In this document: positions 12,101-22,821 of the stretch, in pieces
Layout of the letters: each line of letters begins with the position of its first letter
Position numbering within the stretch: position 1 is the stretch's first letter
NCBI GenBank assembly: GCA_015350385.1
Contig: WNKI01000002.1
Coordinates: 5,016,636 to 5,080,635 of the forward strand
Direction: 5' to 3'
DNA: 64,000 bases
DNA from: Aculops lycopersici
Lineage: Eukaryota; Arthropoda; Arachnida; Trombidiformes; Eriophyidae
Program-made: the position numbers and the translations under genes
Notes under the pieces: generated by a model
Told to the model about the DNA's origin: nothing
Database searches by the model: none
What the model saw: only the letters and a program-made list of their open reading frames with translations

Positions 12101-12732
12101 ACAACTTGAGCCAACGCCCGAACCCACAAGGTTCGCGCGTCGAGATGTTTCACGAGCATCCAAGAAACGGAAATGAATGCGACATTTCAAACTACAACTA
12201 GCTTTCTAGCTGCTACTTCTCATTATGATGTAGCGGTAGCAGCAATGACAACAACGACCACGAGAGTCAATCAAGTGGAAATTTCGCGTGCGCTTGCGGG
12301 CTTGTGCTTTCAGCTGCTCGCGAGTGGCTGAGGGTAAAAAGGGGGATGAATTTTGATTTTATCATCAACACCCAAACCCTCTCGCGGGGTTTGTGAGTTT
12401 GTCAAAATTTTCCGACGCGCGACCGAAGACAACTGTCCACCGATGGTCAAGAGGGAAAAGTAAGAGGGGTAATACGAGCAGCAAAAGCAGCGGCACCCGC
12501 CGGTGAAATCGTATAAGCAGATGTGTAACGCAAGAGGCACCAGGCAGCATACGAAAAATATACACTCAAAACCTGGAAGATCGTATGCTCACTGTAAGCG
12601 GCACACCCTGGCATGGCAGCGGGTACCAGGCTAGTGCTTACAAATGCCCGCAAGCAGCCATAGCCGCACTTCAGCTACAGCCCGTCTCAAGAATTGCGTT
12701 ACATTTTGGAGGTTGTCTCATCTCTCATCGGC
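8461..12732. other. Large non-coding region upstream of the globin gene
   Basis: 4.3 kb without a gene I can support. Visible structure includes a (TAA)n(TTA)n palindrome at about 9151-9186, CT runs at about 9622-9660, a GA run near 10216, a CA run near 10278, and several GCGAGCGAG or CTCGCTCGC clusters (near 8910, 11636 and 11729). On the minus strand there are splice-donor-like CAGGTGAGT sites at about 10345 and 11575, which could belong to untranslated upstream exons of the globin gene. This is not proven. Confidence 0.5.
9151..9186. repeat. TAA/TTA microsatellite palindrome
   Basis: A run of TAA repeats turns into its own reverse complement (TTA repeats) at about 9169/9170, so the tract can fold on itself. 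Confidence 0.85.
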
Positions 12733-12738
12733 AAAAAA
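12733..12738 (-). terminator. RNA polymerase III terminator (T6) of tRNA-Ser
   Basis: Six T residues on the minus strand begin 5 bases after the last base of the tRNA, the normal pol III stop signal. Confidence 0.85.
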
Positions 12739-12743
12739 TTGGC

Positions 12744-12825
12744 CGCGCAGAACAGGATTCGAACCTGTGCGGGCAGTGCCCAATAGATTTCGAGTCTATC
12801 GCCTTAACCACTCGGCCACCTGCGC
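12744..12825 (-). tRNA. tRNA-Ser (anticodon CGA)
   Basis: An 82-nt type II tRNA. The acceptor stem is GCGCAGG paired with TCTGCGC plus discriminator G. The D-arm contains GGCCGAGTGGTTAAGGC. The anticodon stem is ATAGA/TCTAT with loop CTCGAAA, so the anticodon is CGA, reading UCG. A long variable arm follows (TGGGCACTGCCCGC), as expected for serine. The T-arm is ACAGG TTCGAAT CCTGT. The A-box and B-box promoters are internal and intact. There is no intron. Confidence 0.97.
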
Positions 12826-13135
12826 TTAGAATATACTTAACCGGCGCCTCAGATTCATAATGATCTCTCACGGCAACTCAGTCTGATTTTGGCGACAAAA
12901 AATGATTACTCTCAACGGGTAATTACATTACAATTCAATTATTTCCTCATCTCATCGACTGCGCATATCGCGCTAATTTCAAGAAAACAACACCTCTCAC
13001 ATACATCATTGCTGAAATCAACCTAATTACACGTGATCTCAAGATTACGCGCTCACCTAAAATTACACTGTAAACCCACCAAAATTGAAGGGGCGGCAAG
13101 ATAATTTGATCATACTGTAGTCAAGTCACCCAATC
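12826..13135. other. Spacer upstream of tRNA-Ser and the coiled-coil gene
   Basis: A divergent spacer of 310 bp. It likely holds the promoter of the plus-strand gene at 13136. No further feature is seen. Confidence 0.5.
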
Positions 13136-13855
13136 ATGGCTGCGGAAATTGCAGACAAGTGCCTCAAAAACTATGTTGGCCAAGCGTCAAGAAGCGAGGA
13201 TCTCAAAAGCGAAGAACGCGTCTTAAGCATTGCGCTTAATAATCTTAAAGAAATCAAGATACTTTTGATAGAGAAGGAACAACACTTTTGCGAGAACGAT
13301 GATAATCTCCGAGGATCACCCGAGAATTTGTCAACTAGATGCACGGACTTAATCAACCACCTGGTGCATTATAAGTGCGTCGTCGAATGTTTGTCAGGTG
13401 AAATCCTTAGCTTGATTCATGACGACGACGAGTTTATACAAGTGAGCTTGATGCTCCGAGATGCCGAAATTGATATGCTGCAAGCCATTAAACTAAACCA
13501 GAAACGTAACGAAAGACTGCAAAATATTACTGGTACAACATTTGATCTCGTCAACAAAGACTCATTATCACTATTATCAGATATCGAAAATAACTGGCGC
13601 TCAGAGCATCACGCTCGAAGGAATCTTTTATCGAGACTGATGGCGATCCAGAGGCAATTCGTGTTTGAGAAATTGAGTAAAAATCTTGAGGCACAACAAC
13701 AATTACTTAGCATAAGATATCAATCACTCCAAAGCTTGATAGCACAATCGTTTTATTGTGATAGTAATAATAATAATGATAGTAATAAGAATGAGAATAG
13801 TAACAAGAGTAGCAACACCACTAGACGACAGGTAGATCAACCTTGTCGTATGTGA
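13136..13855 (+). CDS. Uncharacterised alpha-helical coiled-coil protein
   Basis: A 239-residue single-exon frame beginning MAAEIADKC at an ATG in a good context. I do not recognise the family. The sequence is rich in Leu, Lys, Glu and Gln in helical patterning over residues 20-200. The tail is low-complexity Asn/Ser/Asp (SNNNNDSNKNENSNKSSN). There is no signal peptide or membrane segment. Size and pattern would fit a small structural subunit of a kinetochore, augmin or similar complex, but that is a guess. The last 35 bp overlap the end of the GPCPD1-like gene on the other strand. Confidence 0.7.
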   Translation: MAAEIADKCLKNYVGQASRSEDLKSEERVLSIALNNLKEIKILLIEKEQHFCENDDNLRGSPENLSTRCTDLINHLVHYKCVVECLSGEILSLIHDDDEFIQVSLMLRDAEIDMLQAIKLNQKRNERLQNITGTTFDLVNKDSLSLLSDIENNWRSEHHARRNLLSRLMAIQRQFVFEKLSKNLEAQQQLLSIRYQSLQSLIAQSFYCDSNNNNDSNKNENSNKSSNTTRRQVDQPCRM

Positions 13856-15368
13856 TACATTGGATGCCGAGATCTTTCAAAGTTTGGAGTGTGTGACCAC
13901 CATCACCCTTGACGTCACCCCAAGCGCGTGCCACTAGGTTATGATCTCTAATAAAGTCAACCAATTTCTTGCCAGATTCCATGTAATAGTCTAAGATGAG
14001 GTCGATTCCGGCCAAATCAAACGCCTGTGCAAAGTAAATGCCATTTCTTACAGATCTTGTTCTCAGATCAACATATCGTTCGTATTTGTCAGTCATTCCT
14101 TGGCTTAGGAATACCACTGGAAATCTAGTTTGTTTCAATCGTAACATGGCGACTAGGTCAGCATCAAAGGATTCCAAAACGATTCTTCGGTTTCCTGCAA
14201 ACTCTTCAACGACACTAATAATTCTGTCAACAAAATCATTGATCTCCCTAAACTTTCGAGCCTCCATCTTGCCACTCTCGAGCATCTGAGGCCACTTAAT
14301 CTCAACGTTAAGGCCACATGTTTCGTCCACCTGGGTGAGTACTTCGGCTAGAGTTGGGAAAGGTCGATTACTCTCGGCTTGATTAGGTACATTTAGTGTG
14401 TAGGGGCACCCTTCACCATCGTGCAAAGCTAATAGTCTAAAGTCCCTAAGCTGCTTTACTGTAAGCTGGTTGACTTGTACTCTAAACTTGCCAAGCTCGT
14501 CGCTAGATTGCTGAGCTGCAACTGCGTCGACATCAAAGTCATGATATACAACAGGAACTCCATCAGCTGAGACTAGAACATCCAATTCGCACATGTCGGC
14601 TCCAAGTCGATGGGCATAGTTGAATGATGCAATGGTGTTCTCTAGCAACTCTTCGGGTAAGTCCATGCGGCGACCCGAGCCGGCGCCTCGATGGCCAACA
14701 ACCCTGGCGCTTGTTTTGAACATCCAGTCGGGTCTTGGGGCTGGATGGCCGTAGGCAATGGGGTTTGTGACAATCAGATACTCGATTTGCATTTGACCGA
14801 TTGGTTGGTGAGAAGACTTGGCAATAATTGGTGTCCTTTGGATTCCCTGAGATGAAAATTTGGGATCGAGATACACGTAAGCTGTTCCAATCGTTTCCAT
14901 AAGCTTACCGTCATCCTCTCCACTAGCAGTGCCATTAACAATGACATTTTCGATGTTGAGATTGTTCTCCTTTGTGCTTTTGTCTACTTGATTATATAAG
15001 TGCTTGCTGATTCCAACATCGATCGCATACGAGGCCTTTCGGGAGCTCGCCACAGGACCGGTCATGAATATAGCCATCTCATTGTAATCAATTGGTCGCC
15101 CATGGGCCAGGTCTTGGCTCTCAAACTCGCACCTGTCCAAGTCCGAGGGTGGCTCTGATAAGACGAATACTTGAATATCTGATGCTGGATCATCTGAGTG
15201 TGTCTCTACATTGTGGCATGATAATGTGAACGAGTGTGTCTTGTTAACAATGAGTTGCATCTTGTCACGTGGCCATAGATGAATGGCATCTCCATGTACC
15301 TTGAATATGACAAGGAAGGTGTTGTGATCCTCATCGGTGCCCCCGTAATGAGCTTGAATGTGTGACAT
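13821..15368 (-). CDS. GPCPD1: Glycerophosphocholine phosphodiesterase (GPCPD1/GDE5-like)
   Basis: Hydrolyses glycerophosphocholine to choline and glycerol-3-phosphate in the cytosol (family knowledge). The 515-residue protein has a GDPD TIM-barrel domain starting at about residue 224. It shows the catalytic HRGAG, LLENTIASF and ELDVLVSADGVPVVYHDF, and ends with ARAWGDVKGDGGHTLQTLKDLGIQCITYD. The segment before the barrel (IGQMQIEYLIV) also matches GPCPD1. Animal GPCPD1 usually begins with a CBM20 starch-binding domain. None is recognisable in the first 220 residues. The start is the ATG at 15368; the frame is open further upstream but without an ATG. The 3' end overlaps the convergent coiled-coil gene by 35 bp. 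Confidence 0.92.
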   Translation of the reverse strand: MSHIQAHYGGTDEDHNTFLVIFKVHGDAIHLWPRDKMQLIVNKTHSFTLSCHNVETHSDDPASDIQVFVLSEPPSDLDRCEFESQDLAHGRPIDYNEMAIFMTGPVASSRKASYAIDVGISKHLYNQVDKSTKENNLNIENVIVNGTASGEDDGKLMETIGTAYVYLDPKFSSQGIQRTPIIAKSSHQPIGQMQIEYLIVTNPIAYGHPAPRPDWMFKTSARVVGHRGAGSGRRMDLPEELLENTIASFNYAHRLGADMCELDVLVSADGVPVVYHDFDVDAVAAQQSSDELGKFRVQVNQLTVKQLRDFRLLALHDGEGCPYTLNVPNQAESNRPFPTLAEVLTQVDETCGLNVEIKWPQMLESGKMEARKFREINDFVDRIISVVEEFAGNRRIVLESFDADLVAMLRLKQTRFPVVFLSQGMTDKYERYVDLRTRSVRNGIYFAQAFDLAGIDLILDYYMESGKKLVDFIRDHNLVARAWGDVKGDGGHTLQTLKDLGIQCITYDKVDLPVV

Positions 15369-17942
15369 TTTTGGTGCTTTTAGTGTTGGTATAAACAATA
15401 CTGGATTTATGTGAGACTTGCTAGCGTAGCGAGAGTTGGTTTCTTGGTTGGGATGTCCCGCTAGTCAAGTGTTTTGCTCTCCTCTCTGATGATGACAGCA
15501 CGCATTCAATTGAAGTGTCGATTATGGCTCACTTTGTGTATATATGTGCGAAATTTCTCCTAATAGTAGTTGTAATTGTTTTTGTTGTTTAAGTTCCTGT
15601 TGCAAACACGCCAAGACTTGGAGTGGTTACGACTAATGTTTAGCAAATCAATCGATGAGTAGCTACTGGCTTGCCTACGAGAGTTTTACGTGTCTGCTCT
15701 CTATTGTATTGGTTGCCTATTATTATTATGTATTGAAGTGTTATCATTCGTTAGATAGAAGATATGTTGGTACTTGGCAATGTCAAGTGATTGCGCGTGT
15801 ATCTAGTGGCGATAGTGGTGGTGGTGCGTCTCTCGTCTATGTGACTGCTATGTGACTGATTGACACAAGACGTGCGATGATGATTTTGTTATATATATGT
15901 TCCTATATCTCTTCTTCAAATCCTGAAATTGAAATTACTTGATCTCACTTGATCCAATTAAACCATCCAACGAGTGAATGGTCTTTGGTGTATTTATCTT
16001 TGGATGTTGTTTGGTTGTTAGGTGTTTTGTTTGATTAGTTGTAATTCCAAGTTTTAATTGATGGTGGTGGTGATGATTATGATGATGATGATGATGATGA
16101 AGTAGACGATAGTAATAGTGGAGCAGTGTTAAGACCGCATGTTGATGGTTCTGCTCTTATTCTTTTCTGTTCAAGTGCTTGATTGGCTGCTATTGTTGGT
16201 TATTTTGTTGTTATTATGATTATTGTAACTACACAAATAGCTTGGTGCTATTTAATCTTGCTTGAAGAAAACATCTTGTCTACTAATCTAGTAGAACAAA
16301 ACATATTGGATACTAGTGGTGGTGCCTAGTGGGGTAATCAATTGGACTCTCCTGGGGCGGTGCTTGGGCGTCAATCACGACGCCGACGACGACGTTACTG
16401 ATGGCGACCAAGGCGACAACGACGATGATGACGAGGATTGTGATTGATAGTGAAGTAGATGTTGAGGGTTTAGTTCGCTTCCCTGAATTGTGCCGACTTT
16501 CTTTTTATGTATAAATACTTGACAAACGCACCACAATTAGTGTTATCAGTAAGTGTAAGTATAATGTGGGTGTCGAGCACTATTGTTGTAATAATATCTC
16601 CCTCATCATGCCAGTGTCTAAGTATATATATATATACATATATAAATATCTACGTCTTCAAGTGGCGCTAGGATGGCATCGTCGACGACTTTAATATCGA
16701 CGCGGCGACGACGATGAGGATGAAGAAATTGCTGTTGGTGTGATGATTGTGATGAAGTGGACGATAATTATTCTCCCTATCCACTTATTATTGTTCAATA
16801 TACAATTCAATAGTGAATTGTCAGTGGTAGGGAATGTAACTAGTATAAGGTTGTCGAGATTGAGTATAATAAGTGACAATTGCGTATATCGCCGCATGCG
16901 ATCTCTATGCGATGACTGGTTTTGCCATTGCCTAGCGTTAGTCACTTGGCGCCGTCCGATTCTAGTTCTCACTGTAGCCTGTGGTTTTTGTCTGCTGCGG
17001 TATGTTTGTGTAAGAGCCAGAGGTCCGCTTGTTGTGCGACTCGCACAGTGCGAGTGTGTCTGACTGCTAACGCCTAGCACTGACAAGTTATACGCACGGG
17101 CAACCAGACGCTCAACTTGGCAAGACCCTTGCTTGCTCTTTTGCAAAAGGGCGAGGATCTAGCGTGCGGGTAGCGTGTTGAGTTGCGGATCCAGCTAACA
17201 GAGCCAGGCATTCGAATCTAATATTACAGCAATATTTGTATTTCGCATTGCAACGAGCTCCCTCCAGCAGCACATGTAACAATAAAGTTCAAAGTTTAAC
17301 CGACCACAGAGACAACAAGATCGTGGACCACTTCGACGACAATGGTTCAGGAGACGGCGCAAGTCGCTGCGACCATCGAGTCAATTGTAAAAGTATGCAG
17401 CGCGAGCTATATATATGCATTCACAATAAACTCGAGTTGAGTGTCAAGCCTTTCGTCTCTCAGTCATGTCTTATCAGTTTTTTTCCAAGTGGCGATTTCA
17501 GAATAAACGGCAGTTGTTATCTAACCAGCAAACTTGATTGATATTTGACCAAACGCCCGAGGTAAGCGACAGAAGCCGAGACTATAGAGACATAAGAACC
17601 GAGGAGCGCGAGATATGAATCACCCTTCTCGAACTCCACAATGAGTAAGCTGGAAGGGGAGAGGAATAGCGCCGACAAGCGGACATCTAATGAAACTACT
17701 CATATCTCGTTGAGTCCTTATAAATCGATAGACTAACACTAAAAACAAGAGTGGGGGTCGAGTCAGAACAGTTTATGGGACAGTCAGGAGTCTCTAAATT
17801 GATTGTTGGTGGATTGGTAGTTTTTGGATGTGTCACAGTTTCTTCTTTTCGCCGAGCAAAATTTGGTTTGACCTTTTATCTTTGCCAAGTAACGAGCAAC
17901 AGTAGTCAAGCCTATCAAAACCGTCTAGCTACTACTCCCAAG
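15369..17942. other. Intergenic, 2.6 kb
   Basis: This lies between the start of the GPCPD1-like gene and the end of the RBM12-like gene. It has GAT/ATG trinucleotide runs (about 16075-16100), CGA-type trinucleotides (16380-16430 and 16675-16720) and a TA run (16622-16645). The short frames in both directions are repetitive and unsupported. Confidence 0.5.
16622..16645. repeat. TA microsatellite
   Basis: Alternating T and A in the spacer between the GPCPD1-like and RBM12-like genes. Confidence 0.8.
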
Positions 17943-19469
17943 CTAAACTGGTTTTAAGAACACGGGCCGGCCGCCTAGGTGCTTTTTGTTCATTGTCTTG
18001 AGCGCTTTCGCCGCAGCGTCCGGCGTCGGAAAGGCGATCTTGGCGTCAGCAGTCGGTTGGCCTTTTTGGTTATACCGGCGACGAATGCGATCCTCGCTAA
18101 TGTTGAACTCAGATAGGAAGTCTATAATCTCTTTGGAAGTGGTTCGATAGGGAATATTTGAAGCAGCCAAAACGCAACGCTTATTTGCAAACAACTTGTC
18201 ATCACCACCTCTCATTCCGCTCATTCTAGCCCTGGAATCTGGTGATTGATTCCGATTAGAAGAACCGCCAGAGTTATTGGCGCCACCATTGTTAGAGTTG
18301 TTGGTGTTTTGTTGTTGCTGTAGTTGTTGTTGAGCAGTATTATTGCTCCCAACACCAGAGTTAGAGATACCATTGAGACCGGACAAGTCGTTGCCGATGC
18401 CGATACCCGATAGCATAGCGGCGGCGTTACCACCTAGGTTTAAATTATTTGGCAAAGAAACGGGAATCCCGCCAACAGATGACTGTTGCTGACCAACTAA
18501 ACCGCCCATACTCGCCAACAAGCCCAAATTTAGACCAGCACCACCCAGGCCGCCGGATCCACCATTACTGGTGGTCACAGTTGTCGGCGCAGCTGTTGAA
18601 AGGAACTGCTGCTGAGCAAACATCTGATTCTGAGGCAAGAGGTTTTGCGTCATATGGCTAGCAGTACTGGTGGTGGTGCTGGTTGTAGTAGCAGCAAAAT
18701 TTGGATTTAGCTGACCCAAGCCAGGCAACAAACCTTGGTAATTCTGAGAGAGTATTCTAGGGTCGACGAAAGCCGATTGTTGCTGATTAGTCTGTTGTTG
18801 AGTTAGCAAGATCTGTGGCTGGCTAGTTGGCACTGATGAGTTTGTCGTCGCAAGACTAGCTGTCTGTTGTTGCTGCTGCTGCTGGTTCATCACATTCATT
18901 ATACCTTGGTAATTTTGAGACAACATCCGAGGGTCGCCACCTGAGGCGGCAACCGGCTGACCGGACTGCTGCTGTTGAGTACTGGTTTGCAACAACGCCG
19001 GTCCCATTGGCGATATTCCAGAGCCTAGATAAGAGGATTGCTGATGAGGTTGGTTGTGATGATTGAGCTGCTGGGTGTTTGGGTTCTGATGGTGGTGATA
19101 TTGATTTTGAAGATTGTTGTTTTGTGCATTAGGTAGCATCTGCTGTTGGGCCTGCCTTTGGGTTGATATAAGTTGCTGCTGATGCTGAAGATACTGTTGC
19201 TGTCTTTGGCGAGCAGCCTCAGTTACAGTTTGCATTTCATTCTTAGAGGATAGTAAAAGCTTAACATTAGAATTTTTAATCACTCCATCGCCACGAGCCA
19301 TAGCCTGTCTTGCATCCTCATCGCTAGCAAATTCAATGAAAACAGTCCCCTCGTCGCCGCCAACGATGTGGACTCCGCGATCGGGTATTTTCAACCCAAG
19401 GAAGTAAAGCCTAACATCAACGGACGTTGCCTCGAGGGGCAGTCCTAGAAGTTTGATTATAATCGACAT
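17943..19469 (-). CDS. RBM12-like RNA-binding protein with two RRMs and a Gln-rich centre
   Basis: A 508-residue single-exon protein. Residues 3-75 form an RBM12-type first RRM (IIKLLGLPLEATSVDVRLYFLGL, GVHIVGGDEGTVFIEFASDEDARQAM), followed by the typical LLLSSKNEMQ. Residues about 85-415 are a disordered Gln/Asn/Ser/Gly-rich region. It contains two near-identical modules, DPRMLSQNYQGIM and DPRILSQNYQGLL. Residues about 428-508 are a second RRM (RCVLAASNIPYRTTSKEIIDFLSEF, ADAKIAFPTPDAAAKALKTM). RBM12 proteins have additional central RRMs and a proline-rich region, so this is a shortened form. It probably acts as a nuclear RNA-binding or splicing factor. Confidence 0.87.
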   Translation of the reverse strand: MSIIIKLLGLPLEATSVDVRLYFLGLKIPDRGVHIVGGDEGTVFIEFASDEDARQAMARGDGVIKNSNVKLLLSSKNEMQTVTEAARQRQQQYLQHQQQLISTQRQAQQQMLPNAQNNNLQNQYHHHQNPNTQQLNHHNQPHQQSSYLGSGISPMGPALLQTSTQQQQSGQPVAASGGDPRMLSQNYQGIMNVMNQQQQQQQTASLATTNSSVPTSQPQILLTQQQTNQQQSAFVDPRILSQNYQGLLPGLGQLNPNFAATTTSTTTSTASHMTQNLLPQNQMFAQQQFLSTAAPTTVTTSNGGSGGLGGAGLNLGLLASMGGLVGQQQSSVGGIPVSLPNNLNLGGNAAAMLSGIGIGNDLSGLNGISNSGVGSNNTAQQQLQQQQNTNNSNNGGANNSGGSSNRNQSPDSRARMSGMRGGDDKLFANKRCVLAASNIPYRTTSKEIIDFLSEFNISEDRIRRRYNQKGQPTADAKIAFPTPDAAAKALKTMNKKHLGGRPVFLKPV

Positions 19470-20493
19470 AGTATGTCGAGCATTAGAATAGTCAGTATCA
19501 GCAGTAGGGGTATTTTCTATCCTTATCTAAATTATGCCTTCAAATTTGATTTTGTTACGAAGTGAGATGATTATTTTTAAGGGTAATCAGGCGATATTAA
19601 ATATAGTTATATTTTGATTTGTCTATCTATAATATAATAATGAGTCAAAATTTAAAAAGATGATGTTAAAGATTGTTGTTTCTGAAGATTTTCATAATCA
19701 ACAACGTTATTTTTCTATTTCGTGCAATTTCTTGAACTGAAACGCATCAAAAAATCGCATGGAGTACAGTCGACTTCTATTTTGCGACTCTTCGCGCAGG
19801 TCCGTCGCAAAACTTGATTTGGATTTCTTAGGCGTGCTTCGTAGGGAAATTGTTTAAACTTTTGCGACTCTTTCTCATGTGTTAATATTTTTTCAAGAAA
19901 TCCCATATACTCCCACACTAATTCAAAATTAGCGCCTGGACACTCATTTGATAGAAACGCAAATTAAAACAACGAGTGTAAAGTTGAAATAATCAGCGAA
20001 CTGTTGAGAGCATGCTTGTTTGTACGGCAATCTTTGTGTATTTCTCTATGGAGTTTTAACTCTGTGAGTAATCTACGGTATGTTGAAGAATATGCATTAG
20101 CCAAGCTGGAGCCAACTACCGGGCGGGCGGCCGCTGCATCCCTCAAGGCAGGCGCCCGTCTCGAAGTGGATGCGCCCACCTGTGTTACTAGGTAGGTGTG
20201 TCTCGTCCCGAGATAGATCCTACTCGATTTCGCTACGTCCAAATCTTACGAGGGCTCAAAATTATAACAAGTGTCCTGACTACAAGGGCTCATATCCTCA
20301 TAAACTTCATTACGACCGTAGTGACATCTACAAACTCACGTTATATAGTCATGCATGTTATTACAAATATATGTATATTAAAGAAGAGGGAATTTACGAA
20401 AAGCGGAAGTGATTTTAGGGGCTTAATTTGGTTGGGGCTTATGATATCCAATAGTTTAATTTTCTGCTACTGACATCATGCTAACGACACCTG

Positions 20494-20554
20494 GCAGCTT
20501 ACCAGGTTCATCAAGCTCGGCATACAGTCGAGCTTGATGAACCTGGTAAGCTGC
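20494..20554. repeat. Perfect inverted repeat, 26-bp arms, 9-bp loop
   Basis: Arms 20494-20519 and 20529-20554 are exact reverse complements and the loop is GCATACAGT. Transcribed, it would form a strong hairpin. It lies 4 bp from a second hairpin. Confidence 0.95.
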
Positions 20555-20558
20555 TGCT

Positions 20559-20600
20559 TCTATCATTGGTCAACTGCTTGAGCAGTTGACCAATGATAGA
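20559..20600. repeat. Perfect inverted repeat, 20-bp arms, 2-bp centre
   Basis: Arms 20559-20578 and 20581-20600 are exact reverse complements around TG. The sequence is unrelated to the neighbouring hairpin. Confidence 0.95.
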
Positions 20601-22762
20601 GTCAATACATGATGGAAATAGAGAGAAATTATGACACAAACATTTTGTTTCCTTATAGAAATCGATGGATTGTGATAGATCTCATCGAAATGATAAGTGT
20701 TTTGGGACTGCATTCCCAAATTGAACTTAAAAGTTTAGGTATCCATAGTTGCATCTGCTACATTATTTTAGACCAAGAAATGTTCGAACGAAATAGCGGC
20801 TAAACGATGGATACAATACGAATGAGTCTCAAGCTATTGAACTATTTGACCAACTAGCTCGTTTATGGTGATTACATCACCGGTATTTAGATAATCTACG
20901 TGGCGCCAAAATACTTATCATTGAGCCTACTGCTCGCGATAGTAACGAAGTCTGATGGGTTTTGTTATCCTCACTTTCTTGTGATGTGTATCGTAACATC
21001 TAGGATCGATTCGTACAACATCCTAATTCCATACGAATCTTCTCTCACAATACCGCTTGAATCGACTTCAATTCGAGTGGGGCATTTGATCAAGATTTGC
21101 GAAGTCCAAGTTAACATTGCTACAATCAGGTAACTTGACATGGCTTAAATATTTGTGAATCACCTGATCAATCTTGTAGGAGGAGATGGAAGAGTTTGAT
21201 TAATTTGGTTGAATGAAGCCACGGAGTGTCGTGTGTGTTGATACCTGAACAAGAGCATTAAGACGGTTAAAGTTTCTTTTCCAAAGAAGTGCATCATTTG
21301 GCTTATACAATTATTTCGGTGAGCATCACAGAGACCTTGTAGTTGGCTGGTAATGACTAATCCAACAGGTGTGGAGATGGCGACCAACGTATATGCAAAA
21401 AATCTGATCAACAAAATCTTTTGTTCTATAACGTGAAAATCTCTGGGGTTGATGCAGATGCCAATAGTCTACACCTCACTTGTCCTTTGCTTGACCTATC
21501 ACTAGCAAGCAATGATAGTTGGCCTTTCAATGAGACCCTCAACAAGGAAATGAACCTTATTTTATCGTGAACCGGTTTCATCCTTTGTCGTCTCTTTGAA
21601 TACACACACAGATACCACTTGTGGCTCGATAAAAGTTTCTACCCTCCACTAGACGTCTAGCGTGCATCTCGTCGATGGTGAAATTGTTTGCATATTCACT
21701 CGTGGAGCTCAAAGGGATCAATGTGTTATGTCGTGTCGTTGCCCAGATTATAATGTACCTCATTCGAATACCGACGATCAAATGGTAGAGGCAATTGGCT
21801 CGGAGTATAGAGTGGCCCTGCACGATATGTATAGACTATCTGGTAGCGTCATGTATCCCGCCTATCTATAACTATGTCCGTCAATCTCTCCAGTTAACAG
21901 TTAGGTAACAATTAGTGAGTAGTGAGGTATTTTAAGAATCTATGTCGAGAGTAAGGCATCGAGATGAACTGTGATGTAAGAGAATAATCATTGTGATAAA
22001 AGAACCATATTTTAGTAACTTGCTTCGCTTCTTCGTTAAAGGGAAGTAATCCCCGTGCTATGAATGCTCGTACAATCAATATGAGCCAATATACCTGAGT
22101 CAGTTCCAATGTCCAAGTACCGGAACTGGAGCCTCCTTCCCGTTATTTCTTATGCATATTTGATATTGTAACCAACCGCCTCTATGATGACAACATCATA
22201 AGCTTTCATAGTAGAGCAGATCGTCATAGTAACCTCCTCTAAACTCAGGCTTACCCGATCTTAATTGCAATCTTCGTCATCTAACTTCAGATAATCTTAA
22301 GACATGTTGGTCTTTCAATCTAATATTATACATGCTCTGTACTGTATACTACAGATGTTTACAGATAACTGTGATGATAAGTGTCGATAAAGATTGGTGA
22401 AACCATTTCAAACTTTGATGCATCTAAACCACATCCCTTTTCTCTCGCGATGGAGCTCGTTTACGCATCCGGTAATAACATGCTCAGGAGTTTGCCATAG
22501 TCTCATGTCTAGTCGAGTTGGCTCAAAAATGCACCATACTCTTGCCAAACTAGCTGCTCTCTATACTACTGTCTCGACATGTCGAACATGATTGAAGTTT
22601 AATGATCTGTTAGAAATAGCGTTTATGGAAGAGGTAGCTTGGTCGTAGCCGTCTTGCCAAATCCACTCTCGCCCATTGGGTCCGGCGCAACTTTCGCGAG
22701 CGAGCGCTCGCCGTCGCTCACGCAGAGTTTGCAAAGCAAAGATTGGGAGAGAAAGCGAAAGA

Positions 22763-22821
22763 GTGAGATTTTTGCACGTAAAGATGGGCGCCCATGCCAT
22801 GCGTTCTTGTGCGCTCTTTGC
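22763..22821 (+). promoter_or_regulatory. Composite conserved motif, copy a
   Basis: Contains TGCACGTA, then ATGGGCGCC, then GCCATGCG in fixed order, preceded by GTGAGAT and followed by TTGTGCGC. The same order occurs at 27036-27094 and on the minus strand at 29769-29812. It lies about 0.8 kb upstream of the Suv4-20 gene on the same strand. The role is unknown; promoter or enhancer element is an inference. Confidence 0.6.

Noticed and set aside
21662..21871. Short plus-strand frame in the large intergenic region, possibly a mobile-element relic
   Set aside because: No motif of a transposase, integrase or helicase could be identified.
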